The position numbers and the translations under genes were made by a program. The notes under the pieces are model-generated. The model did not search any database. It was not told the origin of the DNA and was given only the letters and a program-made list of their open reading frames with translations. A stretch of DNA of 64,000 nt from Prevotellaceae bacterium (GTDB taxonomy: Bacteria > Bacteroidota > Bacteroidia > Bacteroidales > Bacteroidaceae): contig JABZKU010000007.1 in the NCBI GenBank assembly GCA_015257125.1, forward strand, positions 1 to 64,000. The letters run 5' to 3'. The number at the start of each line of letters is the position of its first letter. Position 1 is the stretch's first letter. Positions 35,151-44,432 of this stretch are shown here, one piece after another.

Positions 35151-35792
35151 TCATAAAGCGAAGGCACGGCGAAGGGTACCTTCGAAGGTGCGGACGTAAA
35201 CGGCCACACTGTCAAAGCGTTCCTCGCGTGCGTCGAGGTAGGGAGAAAGAGCGAGATTGAGATAGGTGTCTTGCAGGTAATCGCGGTGAGCGGACTGGGC
35301 TTCGTGATGCAAACGCAAGACGGCGGTGCGATGTCCGTCGGGCCATTCGACGGTGGGGAGACGGTCGAAAGCCAAGGCGTGCTTTTCGCCAAAACGACCG
35401 GGGAGTCCCAAACGCAGATTGAGATAGCGCCCACCACGCCACGCAGCGATCAGGCGAACGGGCTCAGCCTTGAAACGAAAAGACGGAATGTTTTGCGGAA
35501 AATGGACAGGAACGGGCAGAATTTGCATCGGGCGAATCCCCCCTTCGGCCGGAACGTAGGAAACGATGGCACGAAAAGCTGTGTCGGCGCGGAAAATGGA
35601 GGTTCCGGCGGCGACGATTGCGCGTTCACGCTCCCCATCGGGGGTGAAACGCTGCGCATGTCCGGCTGCATCGGTGCGCAGTTCGCCAAAATCAAAGCGA
35701 ACCGCGGGGGCGGGGCTCTCATCTGAGCCACAAGCCACCACACCGATCAACAAGAACAGCAAAAAGAGGGGAAATACGCGTTTACTGCTCAT
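35151..35792 (-). CDS. NigD-like lipoprotein
   Basis: A 213-residue lipoprotein. The signal FPLFLLFLLIGVVACGS places the lipidated cysteine near residue 21. The C-terminal half has RYLNLRLGLPGRFGEKHALA and LRLHHEAQSAHRDYLQDTYL, a pattern like the C-terminal beta-sandwich of NigD-like proteins. The start is the ATG at 35792, which overlaps the acyltransferase gene by about ten bases. The function is unknown; a surface or periplasmic role is expected. Confidence 0.65.
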   Translation of the reverse strand: MSSKRVFPLFLLFLLIGVVACGSDESPAPAVRFDFGELRTDAAGHAQRFTPDGERERAIVAAGTSIFRADTAFRAIVSYVPAEGGIRPMQILPVPVHFPQNIPSFRFKAEPVRLIAAWRGGRYLNLRLGLPGRFGEKHALAFDRLPTVEWPDGHRTAVLRLHHEAQSAHRDYLQDTYLNLALSPYLDAREERFDSVAVYVRTFEGTLRRAFAL

Positions 35793-36948
35793 GGGCTTTG
35801 AGGTAGTTGTAGAGCGGATTGGCGTACATGGTGAGCAGACATTGACGCAGATAGGGTTCGTCTTTCTCGGGCAAATCGATGAGGGCGAGTCGGCTGTCGA
35901 GATATTGCTCAAAGACGCGCACGTCGTTCGTGTCGTACTGAGCTGCGAAACGATTGGACTGTTCGAGCAGATCGGCAGCGATGTAGTTGCCGGGATAGAG
36001 GCGATAACGCGCGTGGATCTCGCGATCGATGCGGGCTGCGACGGCTTCGAACATTTCCTTGTCGGGCAAAGCGCGATAGTCGTCGATCCACGCGTCGGCA
36101 CAGGGGGCAAGACAATAATGCACGCGCCCTTTCTTGCCCATGATGCCGGTTCGCATGTTATCGAGATCGTCTTGCTTCGTCTTCTTGTAGGCGGGATTGT
36201 CGCGCTTGAGCTGGAACTCTTTGGCTTTCAGGTAGTCGCAAGGATCGTATTCGTAGGAGATGGTGAGCGGCACGAGGTGCATGTCGCGCAGATTCTCCCA
36301 CGCACTACCCTCTCCGCCGAGTGCCATCATGCGCAACACGGAGGGCTGGGTGTGGTCGCTGGAGTCTTTGGCGCGGCCTTCACGCTGGGCGATCCAAATG
36401 TTGTCGTCTTTGCCGGCAATCACCCAATGCATATAACGACTCATGTGGCGACTGGCTTCCAACAACTCGCGTTTGCCGACAGAACGGCGCACGATGAAGG
36501 CTTTGTTCATGCGCACGAACCGTTCGATCCAAGGATAGACGAGCAAATTGTCGCCAATGGCGATTTGTACCGTATTCGGAAACCCGGCCTTGATGAGCCG
36601 CACGTCGAGGAAGGCGGAATCGAGGACTATGTCGCGGTGATTGGAAATAAAGGTGTAGCCGGCCGTGTGCGTGGGGATGGCACTGTGGTCGAAAGTGAGC
36701 TGACGCGTGGTGTGTGCAATGAGGATTTGCATCACGCGGTACATGTAACGCTTTTGAAAACCCAAAGCGCTGTTCACTCCCAAGCACGTCAGGCGCAAAA
36801 AACCGCGGATGATGGCCGCGGGGAGGGGCACAAAACCGCGAAGTATGCGCATGAAAAGGCGATCACGAAGCAGGACTTCGAATTGTTCGCGCACTTCATG
36901 GTCGGCATAGGGGCGAATGTCGTCAAACTCGGCGGGGATCTGTCGCAT
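35782..36948 (-). CDS. PlsC-type acyltransferase
   Basis: A 388-residue membrane-associated acyltransferase of the glycerol-phosphate/lysophospholipid family. The catalytic NHxxxxD box is seen in FISNHRDIVLDSAFLD (near residue 105). KAFIVRRSVGKREL and WIAQREGRAKDSSD match further motifs of the family. It acts on phospholipid or related lipids at the inner membrane; the exact substrate is not known. It lies 12 bases after ddl and overlaps the NigD-like gene. Confidence 0.85.
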   Translation of the reverse strand: MRQIPAEFDDIRPYADHEVREQFEVLLRDRLFMRILRGFVPLPAAIIRGFLRLTCLGVNSALGFQKRYMYRVMQILIAHTTRQLTFDHSAIPTHTAGYTFISNHRDIVLDSAFLDVRLIKAGFPNTVQIAIGDNLLVYPWIERFVRMNKAFIVRRSVGKRELLEASRHMSRYMHWVIAGKDDNIWIAQREGRAKDSSDHTQPSVLRMMALGGEGSAWENLRDMHLVPLTISYEYDPCDYLKAKEFQLKRDNPAYKKTKQDDLDNMRTGIMGKKGRVHYCLAPCADAWIDDYRALPDKEMFEAVAARIDREIHARYRLYPGNYIAADLLEQSNRFAAQYDTNDVRVFEQYLDSRLALIDLPEKDEPYLRQCLLTMYANPLYNYLKAHEQ

Positions 36949-36959
36949 GGCGAACGGGT

Positions 36960-37952
36960 TTAGAAACGGCCTTCGATGATTTCGGAAAGCACGTCGGCAA
37001 TTTCGAACTCGGAAGCGCGAACTTGCTGGGGAATAAATGAGGCGGGGGTCATACCGGGAGTGGTATTGATCTCGAGCAAATTGATTTGCTCTTCACCACG
37101 TTCGCCGGAAAGAATGTAGTCGATGCGGATAATGCCGTAGCAATCGAGCTGACGATAGATGTTTCGCGTCGTTTCGCGAACGCGCTCTGCCGTTCTTTCG
37201 GCAATACGAGCGGGCGTAATCTCGTCACTCTTTCCCTCGTATTTGGCATCGTAATCAAAGAATTCGCCTCCTTTGAGGGCAACTTCTGTGATGGGGAAGC
37301 AAACCACATCGCCGTTTTGGCGACGAAAACAACCACAAGTGATCTCGGTTCCGACTAATTGTCGCTCGATCATCACTTCATCGCTTTCGTCCATCGCCTT
37401 ATGAATGGCGGGAATCACTTCTTCGAGGGCTTTCACTTTGCTCACACCGAAGGAGCTGCCGCCGGCATTGGGCTTGATGAAACAAGGAAGTCCGACGCGC
37501 TCGACGACTTCCTCAGGGGTGGGCAGCGTTTGTCCGCGACGCACCATCAGGCTGTCGCTGACATGGATGCCGGGAAGCGTGCGAAGGTAATTATTAAGCG
37601 CGAACTTGTTGAAAGTAAGTGCCTCAACAAGTACGCCACTGGTGCTGTAAGGAAGACCGATCAGGTCAAAATAACCTTGGAGAATACCGTTTTCGCCGGG
37701 CGTACCGTGGATGGTGATGTAAGCGAAATCGAAGGTTTGGCGCTTGCCGTCTACTTCATAAGAGAAGTCGTGGAGATTGACGGGATATTGGTGTTCTCCA
37801 TCTAAAACGTGCATACTTTGGCCGCGCTGGGCCACAATACGGCAGTCGTAACGCTCGGCGTCCATAAAGGAAAGAATACCGGCTGCACTGCGCAAAGAGA
37901 CTTCATGCTCGGAGGAATCGCCTCCGGCTACTATGGCAATTTTCTTCTTCAT
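36960..37952 (-). CDS. ddl: D-alanine-D-alanine ligase
   Basis: A 330-residue ATP-grasp enzyme that makes the D-Ala-D-Ala dipeptide for peptidoglycan. The N-terminus IAIVAGGDSSEHEVSLRSA is typical. GTPGENGILQGYFDLIGLPY and KPNAGGSSFGVSKV hold substrate and ATP sites, and LLEINTTPGMTPASFIPQQ is the C-terminal metal and ATP motif. It lies 24 bases after rluD in the cluster PASTA-rluD-ddl, a common order in Bacteroidota. Confidence 0.96.
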   Translation of the reverse strand: MKKKIAIVAGGDSSEHEVSLRSAAGILSFMDAERYDCRIVAQRGQSMHVLDGEHQYPVNLHDFSYEVDGKRQTFDFAYITIHGTPGENGILQGYFDLIGLPYSTSGVLVEALTFNKFALNNYLRTLPGIHVSDSLMVRRGQTLPTPEEVVERVGLPCFIKPNAGGSSFGVSKVKALEEVIPAIHKAMDESDEVMIERQLVGTEITCGCFRRQNGDVVCFPITEVALKGGEFFDYDAKYEGKSDEITPARIAERTAERVRETTRNIYRQLDCYGIIRIDYILSGERGEEQINLLEINTTPGMTPASFIPQQVRASEFEIADVLSEIIEGRF

Positions 37953-37976
37953 GAGAAAGATAGAAAGAGATTGGTT

Positions 37977-39197
37977 CTAACGGGAGATAAGATGGGCGGT
38001 ATAGGTGCGCCACCGTTCGATCAACGCGGAGAAATCTTCCGGCCACGGGGCTTCGAAATCCATTTCTTCGCCTGTGGTGGGATGACGGAAACCGAGTGTG
38101 CGTGCGTGCAACGCTTGTCGCGGACAGACGGTCATGCAGTTGCGCACAAAAGCCGTGTAATTGGAACTGCGCGCTCCCCACAAAATTTGATCGCCGCCGT
38201 AGCGTTCGTCGGCAAATAGGGGATGCCCGATATGTTTCATGTGGGCACGGATCTGATGGGTACGGCCGGTCTCAAGCACGCATTCCACAAGGGTCACATA
38301 GCCGAAGCGTTCCATCACGGTGTAGTGAGTAACGGCCGGTTTTCCGACCTCACTATCGGGTGGGAAGACCGCCATTTGCAAACGATCCTTGGGATGGCGC
38401 GCAATGTTGCCCTCAATGCGACCGCTCTCCGACTGACAATTTCCCCAAACCAGGGCATTGTAGCGGCGACGCGTGGTCTTCTTGAAGAATTGAGCACAAA
38501 GATGCGTCTTCGCCTCGGGCGTTTTCGCCACGACTAAGAGCCCGCTGGTGTCTTTGTCGATGCGATGCACCAACCCCACGGTGGGGTCGTTGGGATCGTA
38601 ATCGGGGTTGTCGCGAAGATGCCACGCAATGGCGTTGACTAACGTTCCACTGTAATTGCCGCATCCGGGATGTACCACCATTCCCGCGGGCTTATTGATC
38701 ACCATCAGCTGATCGTCTTCATAAACGATCTCGAGAGGAATGTCTTCGCCCTTGATGCTGCTGTCAAAACGGGGACGAGTGAGCATCAATGTCACGACAT
38801 CGCCGGGTTTCACGCGATAATTGCGCTTCACGGCGCGCCCATTGACATGAATACAGCCGGCATCTGCGGCAGCTTGAATGCGATTGCGCGACGTGTCGTG
38901 CATTAAATTGATCAGAAACTTGTCGACACGCAACAACTGCTGACCGGGATCCGCGACGGCACGATAGTGTTCGTATAGTTCGTCCGCACTTCCCTCCGCA
39001 TTCCCTTGGGAGGAGACGCTCGCAGCTTCTTGCGAAGTAAGGGGACGCTCATTATATATACCCTCAAACAAATCATCGTCGTCCTCTTCTATGCCCACTT
39101 CCGGTTCTGCGACGTCAAGTGCTGAAGCTGGACTGGATGTAGGTTGGTCGTAACGAGGCGACAAATCATTGATATTTTCGGGAAAGAGGTTACTCAT
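37977..39197 (-). CDS. rluD: 23S rRNA pseudouridine synthase, RluD type
   Basis: A 406-residue RNA-modifying enzyme. After an acidic N-terminal extension of about 85 residues (including EEDDDDLFEG) comes an S4 RNA-binding domain (LRVDKFLINLMHDTSRNRIQ). The catalytic domain has the active aspartate in GLVHRIDKDTSGLLVVAKT. LETGRTHQIRAHMKHIGHP is also diagnostic. The extension is not part of the classic enzyme and may be disordered. The specific uridines cannot be told from sequence. Confidence 0.92.
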   Translation of the reverse strand: MSNLFPENINDLSPRYDQPTSSPASALDVAEPEVGIEEDDDDLFEGIYNERPLTSQEAASVSSQGNAEGSADELYEHYRAVADPGQQLLRVDKFLINLMHDTSRNRIQAAADAGCIHVNGRAVKRNYRVKPGDVVTLMLTRPRFDSSIKGEDIPLEIVYEDDQLMVINKPAGMVVHPGCGNYSGTLVNAIAWHLRDNPDYDPNDPTVGLVHRIDKDTSGLLVVAKTPEAKTHLCAQFFKKTTRRRYNALVWGNCQSESGRIEGNIARHPKDRLQMAVFPPDSEVGKPAVTHYTVMERFGYVTLVECVLETGRTHQIRAHMKHIGHPLFADERYGGDQILWGARSSNYTAFVRNCMTVCPRQALHARTLGFRHPTTGEEMDFEAPWPEDFSALIERWRTYTAHLISR

Positions 39198-39338
39198 TCA
39201 ATGGGTTTTCAGGATAGGAGGGGAAGGCAAAGCCGAATTTTCTCGACACAATGACTATTGCGGGAAAAAAGGCTTTGAAAAAATGGAGGAAGAAAAAGAA
39301 GGAGGACAACAATTTGCACCTTCCTCATTGCTTATGGA

Positions 39339-39962
39339 TCAAAAGGAAAGGCTGTCGCCGGACAAAGAGGGAATCTTTGAAGAATCATTGGGGGAATAAT
39401 CTTCAACTGTCACGCCATCTCCGACCACAAGCGTAAGGGGGATATTCACATTGAGGCGTTCGCCGGCACGCACTTCGCGTCCTGCGGCTTCAATGCGGTA
39501 GACCCAATCTCGATCGCCGCGAATGCGTTTGATCGGCGTGAGTTTGAAGCCCAAAACCTCCAAGCGCATGCGGGCTTCGCGCAACGAACTGTTGTCGGCT
39601 ATATCGGGAAGCGCAACCGGACGCGGCTGTGCGGAGTTTACCGTGAGCTTCAAGATACGATTAGGTTTCACGCGACCACCGGGAGGGACATTTTGATCGA
39701 GAATGGCATCGGCTGCAATCGTGGCATTGTAACCGGTGTCCGTTACTTCGGCATGCAGCCCCAATTGTTGCAGGCGTTTAATAGCCACTTCACAGCGCTG
39801 ACCGCGCAAATCGGGCACCACCACGGTTTTCCCGTGGTAGGTGTACACATTCAGGAAGAGGAACAAACCGACAACAAGCGCCACAAGCACAAAGGCCATG
39901 GCGAACAAGTTACCCCAAAGGTAACGGCTGGTCAGTCTTTGAAAGAACTCTTTGAAAGTCAT
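39339..39962 (-). CDS. PASTA-domain membrane protein
   Basis: A 207-residue protein with a short cytoplasmic start and one membrane span (FAMAFVLVALVVGLFLFLNV). Two or three PASTA-like units face the periplasm: VVVPDLRGQRCEVAIKRL, VALPDIADNSSLREARMRL and a less clear third. PASTA units bind peptidoglycan precursors. There is no kinase domain, unlike PknB of Gram-positive bacteria. The start was set at the ATG before TFKEFFQRL. It is the first gene of the PASTA-rluD-ddl group, which fits a cell-wall role. Confidence 0.85.
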   Translation of the reverse strand: MTFKEFFQRLTSRYLWGNLFAMAFVLVALVVGLFLFLNVYTYHGKTVVVPDLRGQRCEVAIKRLQQLGLHAEVTDTGYNATIAADAILDQNVPPGGRVKPNRILKLTVNSAQPRPVALPDIADNSSLREARMRLEVLGFKLTPIKRIRGDRDWVYRIEAAGREVRAGERLNVNIPLTLVVGDGVTVEDYSPNDSSKIPSLSGDSLSF

Positions 39963-40193
39963 AGATCCTCTTGGCGAATAGCGCGATAAGGAATAAAAGA
40001 GCCGAAAGGCATTCGCTCGCTTGTTGAGCCGATGCCTTCTGCCTTGGTCAATGAACGAAGAAAACACGGAGGAGCCCACCTATGCGAAACGAGAGTTGCC
40101 CTCTCATTTCGCAAGATGGTGGCCTTTTCCGCTTATGGTGTTAGCTGAATTGCAATGGTAAAAGAGACGCAAGTCAATATTTGCCCGTCGAGT

Positions 40194-40874
40194 TTACCAA
40201 TCTTTGTCAGACTTAGCCGGAGCGGCGGCGTGTCGGTTGAGATAGTTCAACAGACTGGCCACTTGATCCAAAGCCTTTTGGTTGCTATTGATGTAGGCCA
40301 TTGCCATCACATTCTTCCACTTACCGTTCAGGTCGAAGGGATAGCAGTCGCCGACCAACGGCGTATCCGAATTTACTTGGAAAGGATTGGCAGCTCCCAT
40401 CACATAACGAGAAACCGTGACGGTGATGCGCAGTCGATTCTCTTTGAACTCCACAAAGGTCTCGGATTTCGCACTGACATAAGCTGCAGAAAACACACGA
40501 TAGGAATGCGCCACGTTGTCCCAAAGTGTTTGCACCTTTAGATCTACGGTTTGATCGGCGGGCAACGGCAGTACATTGGGATGTTCTAAAGTGATCCATT
40601 TCTGTACTAATTCGGTAAGACGCTTTTGCGAGCACGGCACATCCGAAGAAAGCACATACCTATATTGTATCGAACGATCATTGTTCAGCGGGAACGCGTC
40701 TTTCACGGCCAGTGCCCATTGTGACCAGCCTTGTCGTTTGAATAATTGTTCGATGTCTTGCCATCTCTTGGCATCTGTCTCGTACTGTGCGCAAGTAAAG
40801 TGCTGTGCCGCAGCAGGAATACCGGCGAGCAAACTTGCTACGGCCAGAAGGGCTGCGTAAAATATCCTTTTCAT
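40194..40874 (-). CDS. Exported protein of unknown function
   Basis: A 226-residue protein with a clear signal peptide (IFYAALLAVASLLAGIPAAA, then Q). The mature part contains FVEFKENRLRITVTVSRYVM and ends in an Ala/Lys-rich tail. The layout is reminiscent of the exported DUF4468-type proteins of Bacteroidota, but I cannot confirm this. The start at 40874 fits the signal peptide and leaves the promoter intact. It is a single-gene unit. Confidence 0.6.
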   Translation of the reverse strand: MKRIFYAALLAVASLLAGIPAAAQHFTCAQYETDAKRWQDIEQLFKRQGWSQWALAVKDAFPLNNDRSIQYRYVLSSDVPCSQKRLTELVQKWITLEHPNVLPLPADQTVDLKVQTLWDNVAHSYRVFSAAYVSAKSETFVEFKENRLRITVTVSRYVMGAANPFQVNSDTPLVGDCYPFDLNGKWKNVMAMAYINSNQKALDQVASLLNYLNRHAAAPAKSDKDW

Positions 40875-40903
40875 TGTAGGAGAATTGGGGATTGTTCTTC
40901 TTG

Positions 40904-40933
40904 CAAAAGTACAGTAAACTGCGGAATGTACAA
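40904..40933 (-). promoter_or_regulatory. Promoter of the exported-protein gene
   Basis: On the minus strand TTG, 19 bases, TACTTTTG, about 30 bases before the ATG. Confidence 0.75.
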
Positions 40934-41020
40934 AATTTAAAATCAAAAAATTCGCACACGACTCACACACTTCTGCCAACTATGCGCACCGTCGATTTTA
41001 TTCCCTCGCACTGCCCACAA

Positions 41021-41054
41021 AAAAAGCGAGAACAACCCCGGGAGTTGTTCTCGC
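41021..41054 (-). terminator. Intrinsic terminator after rpmH
   Basis: gcgagaacaac (41026-41036) pairs with gttgttctcgc (41044-41054), followed on the minus strand by a run of T. Confidence 0.9.
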
Positions 41055-41082
41055 GATGTGCGTCGCTTACGAAAGCAGGCAA

Positions 41083-41241
41083 TTATTTCTTGCCGTGTAC
41101 TTCGTCAGAAACAGAGAGCTTCTTACGGCCTTTGGCACGACGAGAAGCCAAAACGCGACGACCGTTAGCAGTCGCCATGCGCTGACGGAAACCATGCTTG
41201 TTGTTTCGCTTGCGATTGTGGGGTTGGAACGTTCTTTTCAT
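41083..41241 (-). CDS. rpmH: 50S ribosomal protein L34
   Basis: A 52-residue, very basic protein: KRTFQPHNRKRNNKHGFR followed by ATANGRRVLASRRAKGRKKL is the L34 consensus. The start is the ATG at 41241. It has its own strong promoter and terminator. Neither rnpA nor dnaA is adjacent here, as in other Bacteroidota. Confidence 0.97.
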   Translation of the reverse strand: MKRTFQPHNRKRNNKHGFRQRMATANGRRVLASRRAKGRKKLSVSDEVHGKK

Positions 41242-41308
41242 TGTTGTATATATCGATATTATTATGTTGCTCTGGAGAAGATGCTCACGCACCTTACTAT
41301 TCGAAGCG

Positions 41309-41339
41309 CAAATTTAATCACAAATCTGCATCCTGCCAA
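41309..41339 (-). promoter_or_regulatory. Promoter of rpmH
   Basis: On the minus strand TTG, exactly 20 bases, TAAATTTG. This is among the best matches to the Bacteroidetes form in this window. Confidence 0.8.
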
Positions 41340-41417
41340 AAAAACAGGCGAGAAATGTCATTATCTCGAGGAAAGGGTGCTTTTTTCTGCACTCAGTTCG
41401 CAAAAAATGCGATAAAA

Positions 41418-42515
41418 TCACTCACCGGCTGCAAAACGTGCCGCTTGTTCGGCGATGAGTTCCGCATCTTCAAAGTAGTTGATTTTCATCGCGCGGCGTA
41501 CATCGGCCAGCGTATCGGCGGCTACTTCGCGAGCGGCCTCACTGCCTTTGCGCAACACTTCGTAGATGGCAGGAATATCCTTCTGCCACTCCAAACGGCG
41601 GGCACGAATCGGATCGAGCGTCTCGTTCAGCACCTTTTCGAGGAACTTCTTGCACTTCACATCGCCCAAGCCTCCGCGCATATAGTGTGCCTTCATCTCG
41701 TCGAGGTTGGCATAGTCTGTCCAGTAGCGCGCGAAATGATCGTCGGTGCAGAACGCATCGAGGTAAGTGAAGACCACATTGCCTTCCACATGACCCGGAT
41801 CGTTCACCGAAAGGTGTTCGGGGTCGGTGTACATCACCTTGACTTTCTTGGCCATCTCTTCGGCCGTTTCGCTAAGATAGATGCAATTACCGAGCGACTT
41901 TGACATTTTGGCTTTACCATCGATGCCAGGCAGACGCTGACAAGCCGCGTTGTCGGGCAACATGATTGAAGGCTCTACCAACGTATCGCCATAAATGTGG
42001 TTGAAGCGGCGCACGATTTCCGTGGCTTGTTCGATCATCGGCTTCTGATCCTCGCCGGCGGGTACCGTATTGGCACGGAACGCGGTGATATCAGCCGCCT
42101 GCGAAACGGGATAAGTGAAGAAACCGACGGGAATGCTGCCTTCGAAGCCGCGCATGCCGATTTCGGTCTTCACCGTCGGGTTGCGCTGCAGACGGCTTAC
42201 CGTCACCAAGTTTTGGAAATAGAAAGCCAGTTCACACAATTCGGGGATCTGGCTCTGCACGAAAAGGGTCACCTTCTCGGGGTCGAGACCACAGGCCAGA
42301 TAGTCGAGGGCTACCTCGATTACATTTTGGCGTACCTTTTCGGGGTTGTCGGTGTTGTCAGTCAGCGCTTGAGCGTCGGCGATGAACACAAACATCTTGC
42401 TGTAATCGCCCGCGTTTTGCAATTCAACGCGGCGGCGGAGCGAACCGACGAAATGACCGATGTGCAGGCGACCGGTGGGACGGTCGCCGGTGAGAATAAT
42501 CTTATTGGAAGACAT
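41418..42515 (-). CDS. trpS: Tryptophanyl-tRNA synthetase
   Basis: A 365-residue class I aminoacyl-tRNA synthetase. The HIGH motif is in GDRPTGRLHIGHFVGSL near residue 15, and the KMSKS motif is in GKAKMSKSLGNCIYL near residue 200. Tryptophan-specific blocks such as FIADAQALTDN and FRANTVPAGEDQKPMIE are present. The start is the ATG at 42515; upstream codons overlap the promoter. Confidence 0.96.
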   Translation of the reverse strand: MSSNKIILTGDRPTGRLHIGHFVGSLRRRVELQNAGDYSKMFVFIADAQALTDNTDNPEKVRQNVIEVALDYLACGLDPEKVTLFVQSQIPELCELAFYFQNLVTVSRLQRNPTVKTEIGMRGFEGSIPVGFFTYPVSQAADITAFRANTVPAGEDQKPMIEQATEIVRRFNHIYGDTLVEPSIMLPDNAACQRLPGIDGKAKMSKSLGNCIYLSETAEEMAKKVKVMYTDPEHLSVNDPGHVEGNVVFTYLDAFCTDDHFARYWTDYANLDEMKAHYMRGGLGDVKCKKFLEKVLNETLDPIRARRLEWQKDIPAIYEVLRKGSEAAREVAADTLADVRRAMKINYFEDAELIAEQAARFAAGE

Positions 42516-42535
42516 GTTATTGCTTATTGATGCAA

Positions 42536-42566
42536 CAAAATTACTACATTCGCCCGAATTACACAA
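42536..42566 (-). promoter_or_regulatory. Promoter of trpS
   Basis: On the minus strand TTG, 20 bases, TAATTTTG, about 20 bases before the ATG. Confidence 0.8.
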
Positions 42567-42654
42567 CCATCGCTCTCAAATTCCCGCGCCTCATCCGCTT
42601 TCTCTCTCCTTATTATATAGGAGGGTGCCGCCTTTCAGAATTCAGTGCAAACAA

Positions 42655-42701
42655 AAGCCCGTCACTTCTCACACTCAAGGAGTGCAAGGGAGTGACGGGG
42701 C
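42655..42701 (-). terminator. Terminator after the outer-membrane protein pair
   Basis: cccgtcact (42658-42666) pairs with agtgacggg (42691-42699), then CTTTTGTTT on the minus strand. Confidence 0.7.
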
Positions 42702-42742
42702 ACATGAAAAACAAAACTAACTATTTTGTCTACTGAGCGAGG

Positions 42743-43513
42743 TTAGAACGTAAAACCTACGCGCAGTGTGAAGCCACCGAGGAATTTGACATTTTCCTTA
42801 TTATCAGTACGCACACCATTGGCGTCAACGGTGTAGCCGTTCTTGTATTCCATTTCTTGGTGGGTAAAACCGGCACCGAAAGTGAAGTTTTTGTACTCCA
42901 AACCGGCCACAGCACTGCCATAGAAGCCGCCTTCAAACTTCTCACTGAGGGTGGGAATCGTCATACCGGCGCGCAGTCCGATGAAAGGACGCACCGAAAG
43001 ACCGGTGGGAATGAGAAAACGCACATCACCGTAGACGGGAATGAACGAAGCATTGGCAAAGCTATTGTTGCTCAACACAAGATTGTCAAAACGCTGTGCA
43101 GCAGCACCCAGGCCGACATAAGCGAAGCCACCGAAACCGGCGCCCATCGAAGCAGAAAGTTCCGTGCGAGAAGTGTTTTCACGCACCACGCGACCGACTT
43201 CGGCATAACCGCGCAAGGTCACATCGGCATCGTTCGTTCCGGCCAACGAGGAAGAGGCCATCGGACGGCGATCAGAATGACTCATTTCGTCGCGGGGGCG
43301 CAGTTCGATGCGCGCCACATCGGTCAGACGATAAACTTCTTGTGCACCACTTTGACGACGCACCGTCACAGATTCACCATGGTTAATACTCACAATACGA
43401 CAACGCAGTTCTTTACCGTTGCGAAGGTAGATCACATCGGGATCAAAGCTCTGAGCCGAGGCCGAGAATGCAAAACCGCAAAGCAGGGCGAACAGGAGGA
43501 AAATCTTTTTCAT
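42743..43513 (-). CDS. Outer-membrane beta-barrel protein 1
   Basis: A 256-residue protein with a signal peptide (IFLLFALLCGFAFSASA, then Q). An N-terminal globular segment (VIYLRNGKELRCRIVSINHG) precedes alternating hydrophobic strands with Gly and aromatic residues. It ends in LGGFTLRVGFTF, a typical C-terminal barrel strand with a final Phe. The function is unknown. The next gene upstream encodes a paralogue with the same layout. Confidence 0.7.
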   Translation of the reverse strand: MKKIFLLFALLCGFAFSASAQSFDPDVIYLRNGKELRCRIVSINHGESVTVRRQSGAQEVYRLTDVARIELRPRDEMSHSDRRPMASSSLAGTNDADVTLRGYAEVGRVVRENTSRTELSASMGAGFGGFAYVGLGAAAQRFDNLVLSNNSFANASFIPVYGDVRFLIPTGLSVRPFIGLRAGMTIPTLSEKFEGGFYGSAVAGLEYKNFTFGAGFTHQEMEYKNGYTVDANGVRTDNKENVKFLGGFTLRVGFTF

Positions 43514-43585
43514 TGTAATATATAAGTTGGATCGTAATTCAAAACTGAAGCAAAGCGCAATGCGCTTTCTCCTTTATCTCTCGTG

Positions 43586-44251
43586 TCAGAAGCGGTAACC
43601 GAGTCGCACGGTGAAGCCTTTGGTTTCCATGTCCGATCCGGACGAGGAAAACTCATTATGCTGATTGCGACTCATCCACACGCCCTGATAACCCAAGCCG
43701 AACATCCAGCGATGGATCTCCGCACCGGTAGTCAAACCCAAGAAGGTGCCACCCGAAACGTCAGTACCGTTGACCGGAATGGCGTAACCGACACGCGCAT
43801 CGACATAGGGTTTCAGTCCCGTGATGAGTGGTAGGATGAAACGCCCCGCTGCATAGACCGGGACGGCATTGGCCGCTGCGTCGGGTTGTGCGATATAACC
43901 CACACCGGCGCCGATAAAGAGGAAATTGCGCAGACGCAAACCGCCGGTCAGCTGCACATCATACTGATTGGGGGTGGTATATCCCGCTTCGACGTATCCA
44001 CTCCAATAGGGAGCCTGCATGAAAGGCGAAAAACGCCGAATATCAATCACATTGAGCACCTGAGCCGGCATGAAGGTGAAAGACTGGCCTTCGACCGTCT
44101 GCACACGAATCATGCCACCGCGCAGCCGCTCAACGATGCGGCCGCGGACGATGCGACCATCACGCAAATACACTTCGGCGGTTTCGACCTGCTGGGCAGA
44201 TGCGCCGAGTACGGCCGCCACAAAGAGAAGTAGGAGGAGCAAACGTTTCAT
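43586..44251 (-). CDS. Outer-membrane beta-barrel protein 2
   Basis: A 221-residue paralogue of the neighbouring protein. The signal peptide is LLLLLLFVAAVLGASA. The first mature segment, AEVYLRDGRIVRGRIVERLR, matches VIYLRNGKELRCRI of the neighbour, and the end FTVRLGYRF is a barrel strand. A -7-like TATATTTG lies at 44353-44346. The two genes probably form one operon with a 72-base gap. Confidence 0.7.
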   Translation of the reverse strand: MKRLLLLLLFVAAVLGASAQQVETAEVYLRDGRIVRGRIVERLRGGMIRVQTVEGQSFTFMPAQVLNVIDIRRFSPFMQAPYWSGYVEAGYTTPNQYDVQLTGGLRLRNFLFIGAGVGYIAQPDAAANAVPVYAAGRFILPLITGLKPYVDARVGYAIPVNGTDVSGGTFLGLTTGAEIHRWMFGLGYQGVWMSRNQHNEFSSSGSDMETKGFTVRLGYRF

Positions 44252-44432
44252 TGTCTGAGAAGATCTTTTGGAAAACGTAAAGCACAGTACGACAACAGCC
44301 CGGTGCCGGAGCACTTCGAAGCCACTGAACAGAGGTTGCGCACCGCAAATATAAACATTTCACGGCATTTGAGAAACTTTTTTCGCTCTTTTCGTGCCGT
44401 TTTTGCGCCTTATTGCGCATTTCTGTCCGAGA

